64,000 nucleotides of DNA from Epithemia pelagica (taxonomy: Eukaryota > Bacillariophyta > Bacillariophyceae > Surirellales > Surirellaceae): the NCBI GenBank assembly GCA_946965045.2, contig OX337236.1, forward strand, positions 1,302,001 to 1,366,000, given 5' to 3'. A program made the translations under genes and the position numbers. Position 1 is the stretch's first letter. Every line of letters starts with the position of its first letter. This document shows positions 9,866 through 20,430 of the stretch, in pieces. The notes below the pieces were generated by a model, which was not told where the DNA came from, did no database searches, and saw nothing but the letters and a program-made list of their open reading frames with translations.

Positions 9866-11593
9866 ATGAGAGAGTCGCTGCACCAGCCGGAAGAAGAACA
9901 TGCTGGTCATGAAGATCCTCTGGCACAGGGAAGTGTGGCGACATCCTTTCATCAACAGATTGAAATGATCACAACGCCATTTCGAAGATTGTCGCCGACG
10001 CCTGTATCCGACGCGTCGAATAGCCATTCGGCTGGAACCGCGTCCTTGTTGGCGCACGACGGCATGATGAACGGCAATGGCCGTGTTGTACAAGCTATAA
10101 CCAATAACACATTAGGAAGTGGACCAGATGAAGAAATGAACCCTCTTGTATTGGAATCTCCGTCCTCTTTTGCTTCGGACACCAGCGAATCCAAACACGA
10201 CGATGGTCATGGAGGTGGTGCTCCAGGGAGTGCCTCCAATCCACAAGTGGTGATCAACATTATTATTAGTTTTGTGGGAGCTGGATTATTGGGAGTACCG
10301 AATGCCTTTTCCAAGGCTGGATGGTTGCTCGGGTCGGTCACCTGTATTGTTATTTCAGCCTTGAATTTATATGCCATGTTGCTCTTGCCTCAAGTCAAGC
10401 GCAAACTACTGTCGAGATCAATAGCCACCACTGCGGAGGTAAACAGCAATGGCCAGCAACCACAACAACCGCCACAATCTCTGCATTCTCCCAAAGATAT
10501 AGTTTCCTATGGAGATTTGGGAAGAGTCATTTTGGGACCAACAGGAGAAGTTTTGGTCAATATTTGTTTGGGAATCAGTCAAGCGGGCTTTGCCACGGCT
10601 TATATTATTTTTATTGCGGCCAATTTATACAGTGTTGCCCGCATCCCACGATTGTTGGTTTGTATCTTGAGTGTACCCGGTCTCTCCTTTTTGGTTTCCT
10701 TGAATGAAATGAAGCAGCTTGCACCCTTTAGCCTGCTGGCCAATGCGGCCAACTTTTCGGCGCTCCTGGCTGTGTTGGTTCAAGATTTTGGAGAGTTGCG
10801 TCAACAACGCAAACAACGAAGTCTTAGTCCAAGTTACCAATTCCAAGATCCAGCAGCCAACATTTCAACTGGGGTGGATGACGATTTGTCAAATTTCACA
10901 CCCGAAAGTAACACTCAACCGCCCACGATCCATGCCGTTCGATGGGGCGGATTCCTTTACGCAATTGCCATTACCATTTACAGCATGGAAGGAATTGGCC
11001 TGATTCTGAGCTTGGAAGCTTCAGCAAAACAACCACACATGTTTTTACCCCTCTTGAAAGGAACGGTTGGCTGTATTACAATGTTCATGGCCTTCTTTGG
11101 ATCTGTTGGTTACATGGCCTTTGGGGATGATACAATGGCACCAATCACACTCAATTTAACTGGTGCAGTGGTAGGGACCTTTGTCAAGTGTGCATTGTCC
11201 TTAGGGCTCTACTTGACCTACCCCATTATGATGTTTCCCATTTGGAGTATTGCTGAGCGGATCAGTCCTAAAATCAAGGACAATGCCAAATTGAGCAAAC
11301 GATTCCGTATTGGTGTGGTTTGTGTGTCGGCGTTGGTGGCCTATGCTGTTCCTGATTTTGGCAAGTTTTTGAGTTTGGTTGGAAGCTCCATCTGTACTAT
11401 TCTTGGATTCATCTTGCCCTGTTACTTTCATTGGGTTGTGTTTGATAAAGAGCTACCCAAATGGCAATACAATTTGAACGTGTTCTTGATTTTTGGCGGA
11501 AGCTTGTTTGGAATCATTGGTACGGCTGAAAGTTTTATTGCCATGCTCAAGGGAGACCTGGAATCGGAAGTGCGGAGATTAGAAGAACTGTAG
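9866..11593 (+). CDS. AAAP-family amino acid transporter (Aa_trans; SLC36/38-like)
   Basis: 575 residues from the first ATG (MRESLHQPEE); the upstream codon in frame is TTG. The N-terminal ~120 residues are polar and acidic, as in vacuolar AVT-type transporters. The membrane domain begins with NPQVVINIIISFVGAGLLGVP, the signature of the amino acid/auxin permease family (helix 1 with the unwound G-A-G-L-L-G-x-P). About ten further helices follow, including FATAYIIFIAANLYSVA, AIAITIYSMEGIGLILSLE and VVCVSALVAYAVPDFGKFLSLVGS. A low-complexity cytosolic loop separates the middle helices. It probably moves neutral amino acids across the vacuolar or plasma membrane with protons or sodium; the substrate cannot be read from sequence. 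No introns. Confidence 0.88.
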   Translation: MRESLHQPEEEHAGHEDPLAQGSVATSFHQQIEMITTPFRRLSPTPVSDASNSHSAGTASLLAHDGMMNGNGRVVQAITNNTLGSGPDEEMNPLVLESPSSFASDTSESKHDDGHGGGAPGSASNPQVVINIIISFVGAGLLGVPNAFSKAGWLLGSVTCIVISALNLYAMLLLPQVKRKLLSRSIATTAEVNSNGQQPQQPPQSLHSPKDIVSYGDLGRVILGPTGEVLVNICLGISQAGFATAYIIFIAANLYSVARIPRLLVCILSVPGLSFLVSLNEMKQLAPFSLLANAANFSALLAVLVQDFGELRQQRKQRSLSPSYQFQDPAANISTGVDDDLSNFTPESNTQPPTIHAVRWGGFLYAIAITIYSMEGIGLILSLEASAKQPHMFLPLLKGTVGCITMFMAFFGSVGYMAFGDDTMAPITLNLTGAVVGTFVKCALSLGLYLTYPIMMFPIWSIAERISPKIKDNAKLSKRFRIGVVCVSALVAYAVPDFGKFLSLVGSSICTILGFILPCYFHWVVFDKELPKWQYNLNVFLIFGGSLFGIIGTAESFIAMLKGDLESEVRRLEEL

Positions 11594-11993
11594 CGCCATG
11601 AGAGAGAGTTAATGGTGGTTGACGTGGCAATCATGATAGTTTGACTCCTTTGAGATTTGGGTTCATCACAGCAAATATACCACTTCTGGTATGTTCGCTA
11701 TAACGGATGGAACGATAACGTCTACGTTGGTGGTGCACTGAATCCATCGCGTCGGTATGTTTGTTTGCGAGAGACGTCAAATTGAGTTCATGCCCAGCTT
11801 AATTCCTTGTAGCTCGTGTTGTCGCGGAAACATTCAGACTTGAACAGCTAGCAACATTTTTAATGCTCATTCTAAAAGTGAGATTGTTGTCACAAACGTG
11901 TCATGTTCCTACGCACCCTATGATCACGAGGTTAACTAAATCGATGTTATTTGTCTTACGGTGTAGTCATTAGAGCCAAAACGGTCGCTTTCA
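11594..11993. other. Convergent 3' intergenic region
   Basis: 400 bp between convergent genes. No open frame, repeat or RNA gene could be supported. Confidence 0.45.
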
Positions 11994-13745
11994 TCACTTG
12001 AACAGATGAACAAACGTATGTATAAATGTATGTATCGTTCTCCCCAGCCAAGCCAGGACACGCGCCGCAGGTCCACCACAGGACTCCAAGAGTCCCCAGG
12101 AATTTGACAATGCCATACTAAGAGCCGCACGATGCAAGAGGTATCCGTGGGATGGATAACTGTGGATGGAGCGCGCGACATCTCGTACCGTCAAACCGTT
12201 GGTAATGGCCATTCCCATGCTATTGGCCATTTCCGCTGCGGCCGGGCCGCAACAGGTGAGCCCTAGTATTCGTCCACTGATTTTGGCCGCTCTCAGTTCG
12301 AGAAAGGAAAACGAAGTGTTGCGGGCTGTACGGTCCATGTCGGCTCGATCGGATCCATCTTCGCGCACCAAGACTGCATCAAAGCCATCGAGGCCAAACT
12401 TTTCCTCACATTCCCATTCGGTAAGTCCAACACAGGCAAGCTCAGGGTCTGTGTAAATGACTCGAGGGACGCAAGGATGCACCGAAGGATATCGTTTCCC
12501 ACCCACACGAAGAATCCAAGGCACAACTGCATTGCGAATAGCATGGAATCCTGTCCACGCAGCTTGCGATGCTGTGCGTAAGCGAGGAGGAACTGCACTG
12601 GAACAATCTCCCACTGCAAAAATGTGACCTTGTGTTGTAGACTGAAGCGTTCGTGGATGCACTGTGACACCTTGCTCCGGTGTCCATACAACGCCAGCAC
12701 GGTCCAATCGAAGTGATTCCAGAGACTCTCGGGGAGACCTTCCAACACAAATCAAAAGACCATCTACATTGGACAACAACCGAGTTTTCCCGCGTAGACG
12801 CAAGGTCTGGTTCGGAAGAATTTGGACCAGCCGACTTTGTATGCATTCAATGCCGTCAGCCTCCAAAATTCTTCGTGCTGATTCACGAAGTGACTTATCC
12901 TCCAGAGGGAGAACAGCAGGCGCAATCAGCTTCACTTTGAACAATGACTTGCCAAGCCTTGCTAGCGTCTGTCCTAACTCACACGCAGTTGCTCCGGCAC
13001 CAACAATAGCCAGAGTTTTTCGTCTGCGCATGACGCTGCTTGTGGTGGCATTGAAGATGGACCAAAATTCTCGATTCAGCTCGGGTCTCAAAACACTCTG
13101 GTAGGTGAATAAAGGAATACCAGCGACCCTTGCCTGTTCTGTCCATGCAGAAGGTAAAATGGGACCTGCACCAGTGGAAATTAGAAAGGTTTTGCCATGA
13201 ATGGACTCGACAGTGCGATTGGCGTGTACTACTTCGATTTCATGGGGATTCACAAAGCGACAGGACTGGACGTTGTTCCGAACAAGGATTTTCTTGTTCC
13301 GTTCTTCTATGGCTTTTGGATTTTCTCTTTCGCGAACTGCTTGGACCGTATCCACCAGGTAGTTTCGTGATGTTTCATCCCAGCCAAGTTGTTGAATGGC
13401 CGCCGATCGTAAGGCTTTGCTCGGTACACAAGCAGCGTTGGTGCAGTCCCCACCAAGATTCGGTCGGCTATCAATCAAGGCAACACGTTTTCCCAGCAAC
13501 GTAGCGGCTCCACCGGCAAACAAACCTGCGGCTCCTGCTCCGATGATTACAACGTCGGTGTGCAAAGATGGCAAATGAAGTGATGGTGGGAGCTTTCGGT
13601 TCTGGTTGGTCGGAGATGATTGCAGAAAAGTCTCGCCTCCCAAGCTACCACCCCCAGGTATGGCCAGCCCTGACGAATGACTTCTAATAACAGACAGAAA
13701 GAGCACCACACGTATCCATAGCTGCTCTTGGCGGTATCGCACCAT
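11994..13745 (-). CDS. Mercuric-reductase-like pyridine nucleotide-disulfide oxidoreductase
   Basis: 583 residues starting at a true ATG. A hydrophobic N-terminal segment (VVLFLSVI) suggests a signal peptide and organelle or secretory targeting. The class I flavoprotein disulfide reductase layout is complete. FAD is bound at DVVIIGAGAAGLFAGG (about residues 64-79). The redox-active C-x4-C pair is in GGDCTNAACVPSKAL (C101 and C106). The NAD(P)H Rossmann fold is at LAIVGAGATACELG. The second FAD motif is GHIFAVGDCSS. The dimer interface carries the catalytic-type HSYPSHGY, where most family members have H-x-Y-P-T. The N-terminal heavy-metal-associated domain and C-terminal vicinal cysteines of true MerA are absent. 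It therefore belongs to the MerA-like group of algae and plants, and its substrate is unknown. Confidence 0.85.
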   Translation of the reverse strand: MVRYRQEQLWIRVVLFLSVIRSHSSGLAIPGGGSLGGETFLQSSPTNQNRKLPPSLHLPSLHTDVVIIGAGAAGLFAGGAATLLGKRVALIDSRPNLGGDCTNAACVPSKALRSAAIQQLGWDETSRNYLVDTVQAVRERENPKAIEERNKKILVRNNVQSCRFVNPHEIEVVHANRTVESIHGKTFLISTGAGPILPSAWTEQARVAGIPLFTYQSVLRPELNREFWSIFNATTSSVMRRRKTLAIVGAGATACELGQTLARLGKSLFKVKLIAPAVLPLEDKSLRESARRILEADGIECIQSRLVQILPNQTLRLRGKTRLLSNVDGLLICVGRSPRESLESLRLDRAGVVWTPEQGVTVHPRTLQSTTQGHIFAVGDCSSAVPPRLRTASQAAWTGFHAIRNAVVPWILRVGGKRYPSVHPCVPRVIYTDPELACVGLTEWECEEKFGLDGFDAVLVREDGSDRADMDRTARNTSFSFLELRAAKISGRILGLTCCGPAAAEMANSMGMAITNGLTVRDVARSIHSYPSHGYLLHRAALSMALSNSWGLLESCGGPAARVLAWLGRTIHTFIHTFVHLFK

Positions 13746-14021
13746 CGTGACATGGGAACAGCGATGTTGCGATCATACATTGTGGAAGATACTGTCATTC
13801 AATATATGAGCGACTGACTGTGAATAAATACCGCTAGTGTACCGCCTCCAGTACTCAAGTAGGTAGTCTTGTTCACTCACCTTTTAGTTGTACTAGCACA
13901 GTTGGTATCCTCATCAAGGATTACAGATCATCCCATTTGGGTCTTTCAACACACACGTTGAAAGAAGGAACTACGCCTAAAATGCATTTATCTAGAAGTG
14001 GCATTCTAAGAGTCGGTCATG

Positions 14022-17000
14022 TCATGGATTCGTGTTGCCCACCAAGTCATTCACACACTTGCTGAGTTCTCCAAACACAGACTTGTAGTTCTGCTCCGCG
14101 CTCTCATCTTTCAGAAGAAACATATTATTGGCAATTGCAACGAGTGCAGCCTTTCTATTTCGATCTTGCAAAATACGGACGTAGAGAACACCAGTGCGGT
14201 GGACATATTGTCTCCCGACCGGAAGCTTGCTCCACTTGGAACCAAAGTCGAGCTCTTCTCCTCGGTCAATGCAATCCAAGAAATGTCTATTGGTGGGGAA
14301 GACCCCGTCGTGGATGAAATCAATCTCCGCCAGTTTATGGTCAAGCGATTCGACACACTTAGGGTCCATGATGGTGAATATCACAGGAGATCGGAAAGGA
14401 TTAAGGAAAAGCATTTTGGACACGGAACCCTCTGAAGATGTGATTAGGTTCAGACGGAACTGGATGCATCTTCTTTGAAGCAGCTGGACTTGAGTATCAA
14501 CTTTGCCAGAGCTCGCCACCAACTGTAAGAAGGACATGAAATGTGAGGCGAAAGCAAATCAACCACTGAATCTTCGCATAATAGTTCTTACCCAATTAAA
14601 AATGATTCGATAAGACCACGCCGTGTTGAATGTGCTATCGATGGACACTTCCAAGTATTCGAACAGTTCTCTGCCACCCTTTCGGAAAGGAACGTAGAAA
14701 CGAACCATGGAATTTCCAGCAATCCCAGGGGTGGAGAGCACAGATGGCCGTCCTTGCCCTTGTTCTTTCTTGTCTTGAGATGTCGTAATCTTGACCTTCA
14801 ATGGAGTTTTGGTTTCCTCTTTTGCCCGAAGCTTTTCGAAATAGGCCAATAGTTTTTTGAACTTGTCTACGTATGCATTTTCCGACTCGACGTCGTTGAA
14901 TCGGTCAGGCAAAATAGCAAACATGAGTCGCTTAAATCGCATTCCCTCTCGCATTTCTCTGTCTTCGTCGCCACAAATGATTCGATCAACCTTGTTCCAA
15001 TTGTAAGGCGAGGTAAACTGCTTAAACTCCTGCACCATTCTGACATAAGAGTTAGTTTCTCTGCAGTAACTCTTGTAATAGTATTTGAATGTCTCAACGT
15101 TGGTGCCCTGCGAGTTCTTCGCCATGTATGTCTTGACTTCCACTGTGTCAGACGCGGGATCGTAATGGAGGACCTGCAATCTATGACCAAGTGAGAGGTA
15201 CATACGAACGCTGTCATCCGCGGATACCCCTCTATCATTTCGAACCAGACTCCTCTGTTCCTCGTTGCTATCGTCAACTAGATAGCTGGGAACAAGCTGG
15301 TAGTCTTGAGTAATCCGCTGCCTCACCATTTCGAGTAACAGTTCTTTGTTTGACGAGAAATTATTCCTTTCGAATTCACTTAGGGTCACATTGTAAATGG
15401 AGAAAGTGTAATTGTGTTCGCGTTCTCTTTGAGGAGGGAAATAGTCAATAGAGAGAGGCAAAGTAGCTGGAGCAGCGAGACTCTTCCAATTTGGTCCGGA
15501 CATTCTTTTGAACTCAATCTCTCCCTGCGGAAACACGTGACTCCATCTACGACTGTTATGGGATTTGCGTGCGAGCACTTCCACTTCATCCTGTTGACGA
15601 AATGGATTAATCGCCTTTCGTCTCCTTGTTGTTCCACTGTTCTTGGTTCCACCGGAGGAATCTCTGTGCGCTGCAGTATGATGAGAAGATGACCTTGGTC
15701 CAATTTGCTGACCTGTAGATGAGATCCGAGGGCGGTTTCTAGATACAGGGTTCGGGCTTGGTTGTCTGCGAGGGCCGTCTGTTGTGAGCCGCGCTCCTTC
15801 ATTCTGACGTCTGTTCCTTGTCATCCTTGTCTCAGAGCTCGGGCTTCCATACCGTCGTCTAGGAACTGGGCTCGGGCTTGCTCTCCTTCGCATGTTTTCA
15901 GCCGACAAATTCTTGGCAAGAGATCCGCTCTGTTGCCTAGACGTTGTTAGCATCAAATCCGAATTCGGGCTAGCCGTTCTCCTTAGAATAGGGCTTTTAC
16001 TGGTTCTTCTCCGGGAAGCACTGGATGCCGATTGACACACGGCGACGCTTGTTCTCAATATACTCCTTGATTCAGTATTAGGACTTACAGCTTTGCGAAC
16101 ATTCTTTTCATGCGCAAGTCTCTGCCCAGTTGACGCAATGTATGAAGGGACCGATGTCACTGGTGTCGCCGAGAGGCCTCCTCCGTCAATCACAGCTCCT
16201 GGTATATCCTGTGCCCGCAAGAAGATTCGCTCAGTAGAAGAAAATGGACCTAAGCTGGGAACAAACGGTGCTTCTCCATGAAAGGGTGGAATTGGAGGCG
16301 GGAGGACCAAAGGAGATAGAGCACGAGGTGCCGTGTCAGAAATCTCTATGTGAGGGGAAACCACCCGCCCGACACTTGATGTCCGTGGAATAGTTCGTGT
16401 CCGTTCGAACGATCGTGAGAGGCCTCCAGACATCTCGTTTTCTGAACCTTCTCGTGAAAGGTTGCTAGAATACTGAGAAAGAGCTGCTCCAATTCCACTC
16501 AACGCAACCTGTGATCCGCCTGACGGAGCCGCGTGATGAACTGTTACAGGTCCAAGAACTGACGTCCCAAGCGTTGATGGGTCAGCGCTCACGGTCATAG
16601 TCGGCACGTGGGTCGAATGATGTTGATGTGAATCGTGAGTCCCAAGATCGAACTCATGCTGTTTCGAATTCAATTTCGGAGACTTGCCAGATGCATTCAT
16701 TTTGTCTTGATCATGCGCGTACATGCTTTGACTCATTAACCGTAGAAACTCGTCTTCATCGTTGTCGTGCGATCGATCTGAAGTTGATCCACATGCCGAG
16801 GCAATCGAGTTTGCTCGTTGCATTCTCGTTCTCCCAACAAATGAAGACGCATCGTGGACGAGGGGGTGTCGTTGTTCATAAGATGTTCCGAGCATTAAGT
16901 GGGGAATTTGGCTTGTAAAGCTTGACGCCTGGGTTGAAGAAGATTCTAAGCGATCCACCTCGACCATTGGTGGTGGACTGGAGGGTGCCTGGAGCTTTGA

Positions 17001-19969
17001 TTGGTCTCTTTCCAGAGCAAAGAGTAGCGTTTTTCTGTTCTTTACTTCATCGAGATCAATACCGTCCCATTCTCTTATACTAAGATCACCACTCTCTTGT
17101 CCCGCCATGGTCGCTGCCGTTTGTTCACGAGTTTCCCCTGCTTCGTACATTTCCATCAACGACTTTAACGGGGGTGGCAACAGACCCGTCCCTCGAGGCC
17201 GACATGCTTCCAAAATGTCTCGAATGTCACGGTCTTCCAAATGACGCTCCTTGTGATCCTTATCCCCAGACCGCGTCGAATGCGCCTTTCTCTGCGGAGT
17301 AAACGTTTGACTGTTGCCCCCTTCTGATTCCACTTCGACAACCTCCGGAGTGTCGTCATTGGTGACAGATCTCCCCGGTGACTGTTTTGTTGGACCCGAC
17401 TCATCCACGTTCTCCTGGGCTGTGCCCGCAGAGTCCTCGTTTTCGGCATCGTTCAATGCCAAAAGACTTTCGTCGCTTTGATAGCTAATGAAGGAAAGAT
17501 GAATCCAGTGAGGAATTTCAGATTCGACTTCATGGAACTCATTGAAATAGAGAAAGAAAGGAGCGACATGCAAGGGAGGGAGTCCCAGGCTAAGCATATC
17601 ACTACCAATACCATTGTCCATCATTCGCTGTTGTGTTATAAAGGCCAACTTTTTGTCCACTTCAAACACACCATTTCCAGCAGACACAACCACAATGCTG
17701 TTGCCGGTTCGGTGCAAATCGCGGTCTAGAAAATGATACTGCAAAAGGTTCAGAGTTACATTGACCGTTTCCAACAGATTTCCCTGACCCGCTGTTGACG
17801 GTCGTCGAGCTCCCACACCCGAGGACAAGTTCCATCCCACTTCATGAGGATAACTCAAAAAGGCTTCCTTTAAGCGCACTACAATCGTGTCCCAATCGGT
17901 CCGGGTTTCATTTTCAATAACCACTCGACAGTGATCCTCGTATTTGCGTCCATACAAATCTCTCTGAACATTGGAGTCATGGTTCCTCCCATGGGCACTA
18001 CTAGGGGCCGCCGTCAGAAAAGTTCGGCTGAAAAAGACAACGGTAAGAGAATGGGTCACTTCTGCCTGTACGTATGTGTTTCCACCCAAAATCGACACAC
18101 AAACAAATGTGAGCTCTGCTCTCTGCTGTCGAAAAGGGGTGATTCCTCTTGATGTTGTTTCGGAGTGTTGCTTACCTGTTTCCATTTCTCAAACAAGTCA
18201 TAGGCAAAGGAAATGAATCGATCAAAGTAGACTTCACAGTAACTTTCCTTTTGACCGGCCTGAAAGGGTGATGCGTAATCCCACATTTCGGCCGACAGTT
18301 GCACCAACCAAAAGATTCGAGACGACCGACTTCGATAAACGAATTTGGTGGATTCGGTCACAATGCCACTATTTGTATTGATCCCTCCATGTCGAATTTC
18401 TCGAGCATTGGCATGAATCCCTCTACTGGGTTCGTACAGCCGCTGACCTTCGTAAATCCAACTTCCTACCAAGGAATTTTGAAAAAAGTGCAGTTCTCCA
18501 CGTGATAAGAACTGATCCTTGATGGTCAAGAGAAGAAAATCAGCCGATACGGCTTGGAGGGCTTTCTCAGCCTCCATGCCGGTAAGTTTATGCACAGTGA
18601 CCATATCGTAGGTTGAGAGTTCATACAAGTCAGCAATCTGTCGGAGAATGGAAATGTGATTGCGCGACGATACCTTGAGGCCTTTGAGAGACTTTTCAGT
18701 GACCAACATGACAAAGCTTAAGCGAAGATTGTGAGAACATGCAATCTCACTGAGCGTGTCATCCACCTCACCGGCCAGGCTTCCCAGCAATGCCGTTTTG
18801 GTGGTATCCATGGAAGGTCTTCTCGACCCTACAGGAGGACCTGGGAAAAAGGTGGTATCGACGGAGATATCGGACAAATCTCGACTATGTCTCGGTTTGG
18901 GTTGCACCGAGGAGGATATTGGAGGAGATGTTCGCAGTCGAGACAAGGCTTCTGTGTTGGTCACAACTCGATTGGTGTTATTGTTGGATGATGGGTGAGA
19001 GGATCCTGGTGGTGCTGGTGAAATGACGGACTTGCTACCAATGGATCCCAAGGCAACACTATTGTTGGTAGCGGGACCAGCCGAGGATCGTACCCTTGGT
19101 ACTACAGGTGGGCGAAAACTGGAAGCCATGCTTTTTTCGACCGCAATCGAGGCAGCTGTTGAAGCTTCTGTATCACAGGTAGAAGCGGGAGGAGATGCTT
19201 GTGGTGACACGTTGTCAGGGGTTTGTAAACCACTGTCGGCAGTGGAAGAAGACTGTACCGCTGTTTCGGATCCTCCAGCACCAGTGGTGCTTGTTGTTGT
19301 CGCCACCACCAAGGGACTTTTTCTTCCAGTACCATCTCGTTGTGAATCTTTCATACTCTGCGGGAGTCTCCGTTTTCCAACGGCAGGAGGGACCAATTCT
19401 TTGTTGCTGCTTTCGGTAGTGTGTAAGGAAATGGCACCACCCAAGGGAGACGATGTACTAGTGTTGCTGCAAGTGTTGACACTTTGTGCTCGCAAAAGAT
19501 CGACGGATGGAAGTTTTCGACTCGACGACGCTGGAGTGCCCTTGATGATTCGTTCTTCGGCTGGTAAGGGATCCCAAACCCGAATCATGATCATATCACC
19601 TGCTTGCAAGAGCAAATTGTTGTTATTCGTGTTGTTGTTGTTGTTGTAAGAAGGAGCTGTCGTTGTCGTCGTTGACGGGTGTGACAACAACGACGCCTTG
19701 TTGTGGTGGTCATGACCAGCACCACCCAGTAACCGACCACTCGAAACACTGAGAGCACCTCCTGCTGCAACATAATGTGGATGATGAAGTAGATTGTTGG
19801 AAGTATTGGACGTCGAGGAAAGAGACTGACGTGTTCCACCCCCAAGTCTTCCATCGGCAATTGAGGAGGGTCCTTGACCATGAAGAAAAATGTCTGGATG
19901 AATGCAAATCTCCGTCCCTTCAAACGCCAACGGCTCATGAACATTCAAGGACAAGAGGCCGGATGACAT
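14022..19969 (-). CDS. Iml1/DEPDC5 homologue, GATOR1 complex subunit (three exons)
   Basis: Exons are 19969-18176, 18065-14592 and 14522-14022. The introns (110 and 69 bp) have GTAAG donors and ACAG acceptors, both in phase 0, and the predicted protein is 1922 residues. Splicing is supported by continuity across each join: FEKWKQ joins AEVTHSLTVVFFSRTF, and YRIIFNW joins LVASSGKVDTQVQLL. Both match the Iml1/DEPDC5 pattern. Recognisable blocks, in order, are the N-terminal domain, the VSADFLLLTIKDQFLSRGEL segment, GNSIVVVSAGNGVFEVD, the RMMDNGIGSDMLSL motif, RRWSHVFPQGEIEF, NWKSLAAPATLPLSIDYFP, and the C-terminal domain. A 600-residue Ser/Arg-rich disordered insert separates the two halves. 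I do not find the DEP domain. In GATOR1 this protein binds Rag GTPases and restrains TORC1 when amino acids are scarce. The start is the first ATG after an in-frame TGA. Confidence 0.92.
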
Positions 19970-20430
19970 TGCGACCTCTGCCTGCTGGGGGCTCTTCACG
20001 ATTGTGTCGCTATTACTATTGTGGAACAACTCTTCTCATGTTGTGGTTTTGCGCGATGTATTTTTTGTGTGGTGATGGCGGCGTGCGGGGGAAGGGGCAA
20101 GGGGCGGCGGAGAAAAATTTCAGTGCCAAAAATTGATGGCGAAAGATTCGAATTTCAAACTTGTGTCATTGCTCCCATGATGGACCGTGTCTGGACAACA
20201 CGTGCTGGTTGAAGAAGAGAATCAACTCGTGGGCAACGACTGAATCCTGATACACGCGATTCTACCGCGACGAAAAATGAGATTTCCAATGACCACCACG
20301 TACGTACTTTTGCTACCAGCTTGTAGCCACCATACTTCTCCTCTAGCCATAGAAGTCGTCCACATGCTGAATCTACTCTAGAGGAGAAACGCAGAATACG
20401 GCAAAGGGTTCTATTATTTATTGCTATGAA
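19970..20430. other. Intergenic region, probable promoter of the Iml1 gene
   Basis: This lies between the Iml1 start and the stop of the next gene on the same strand. It is G-rich near 20075-20110. No gene or repeat was seen. Confidence 0.4.
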
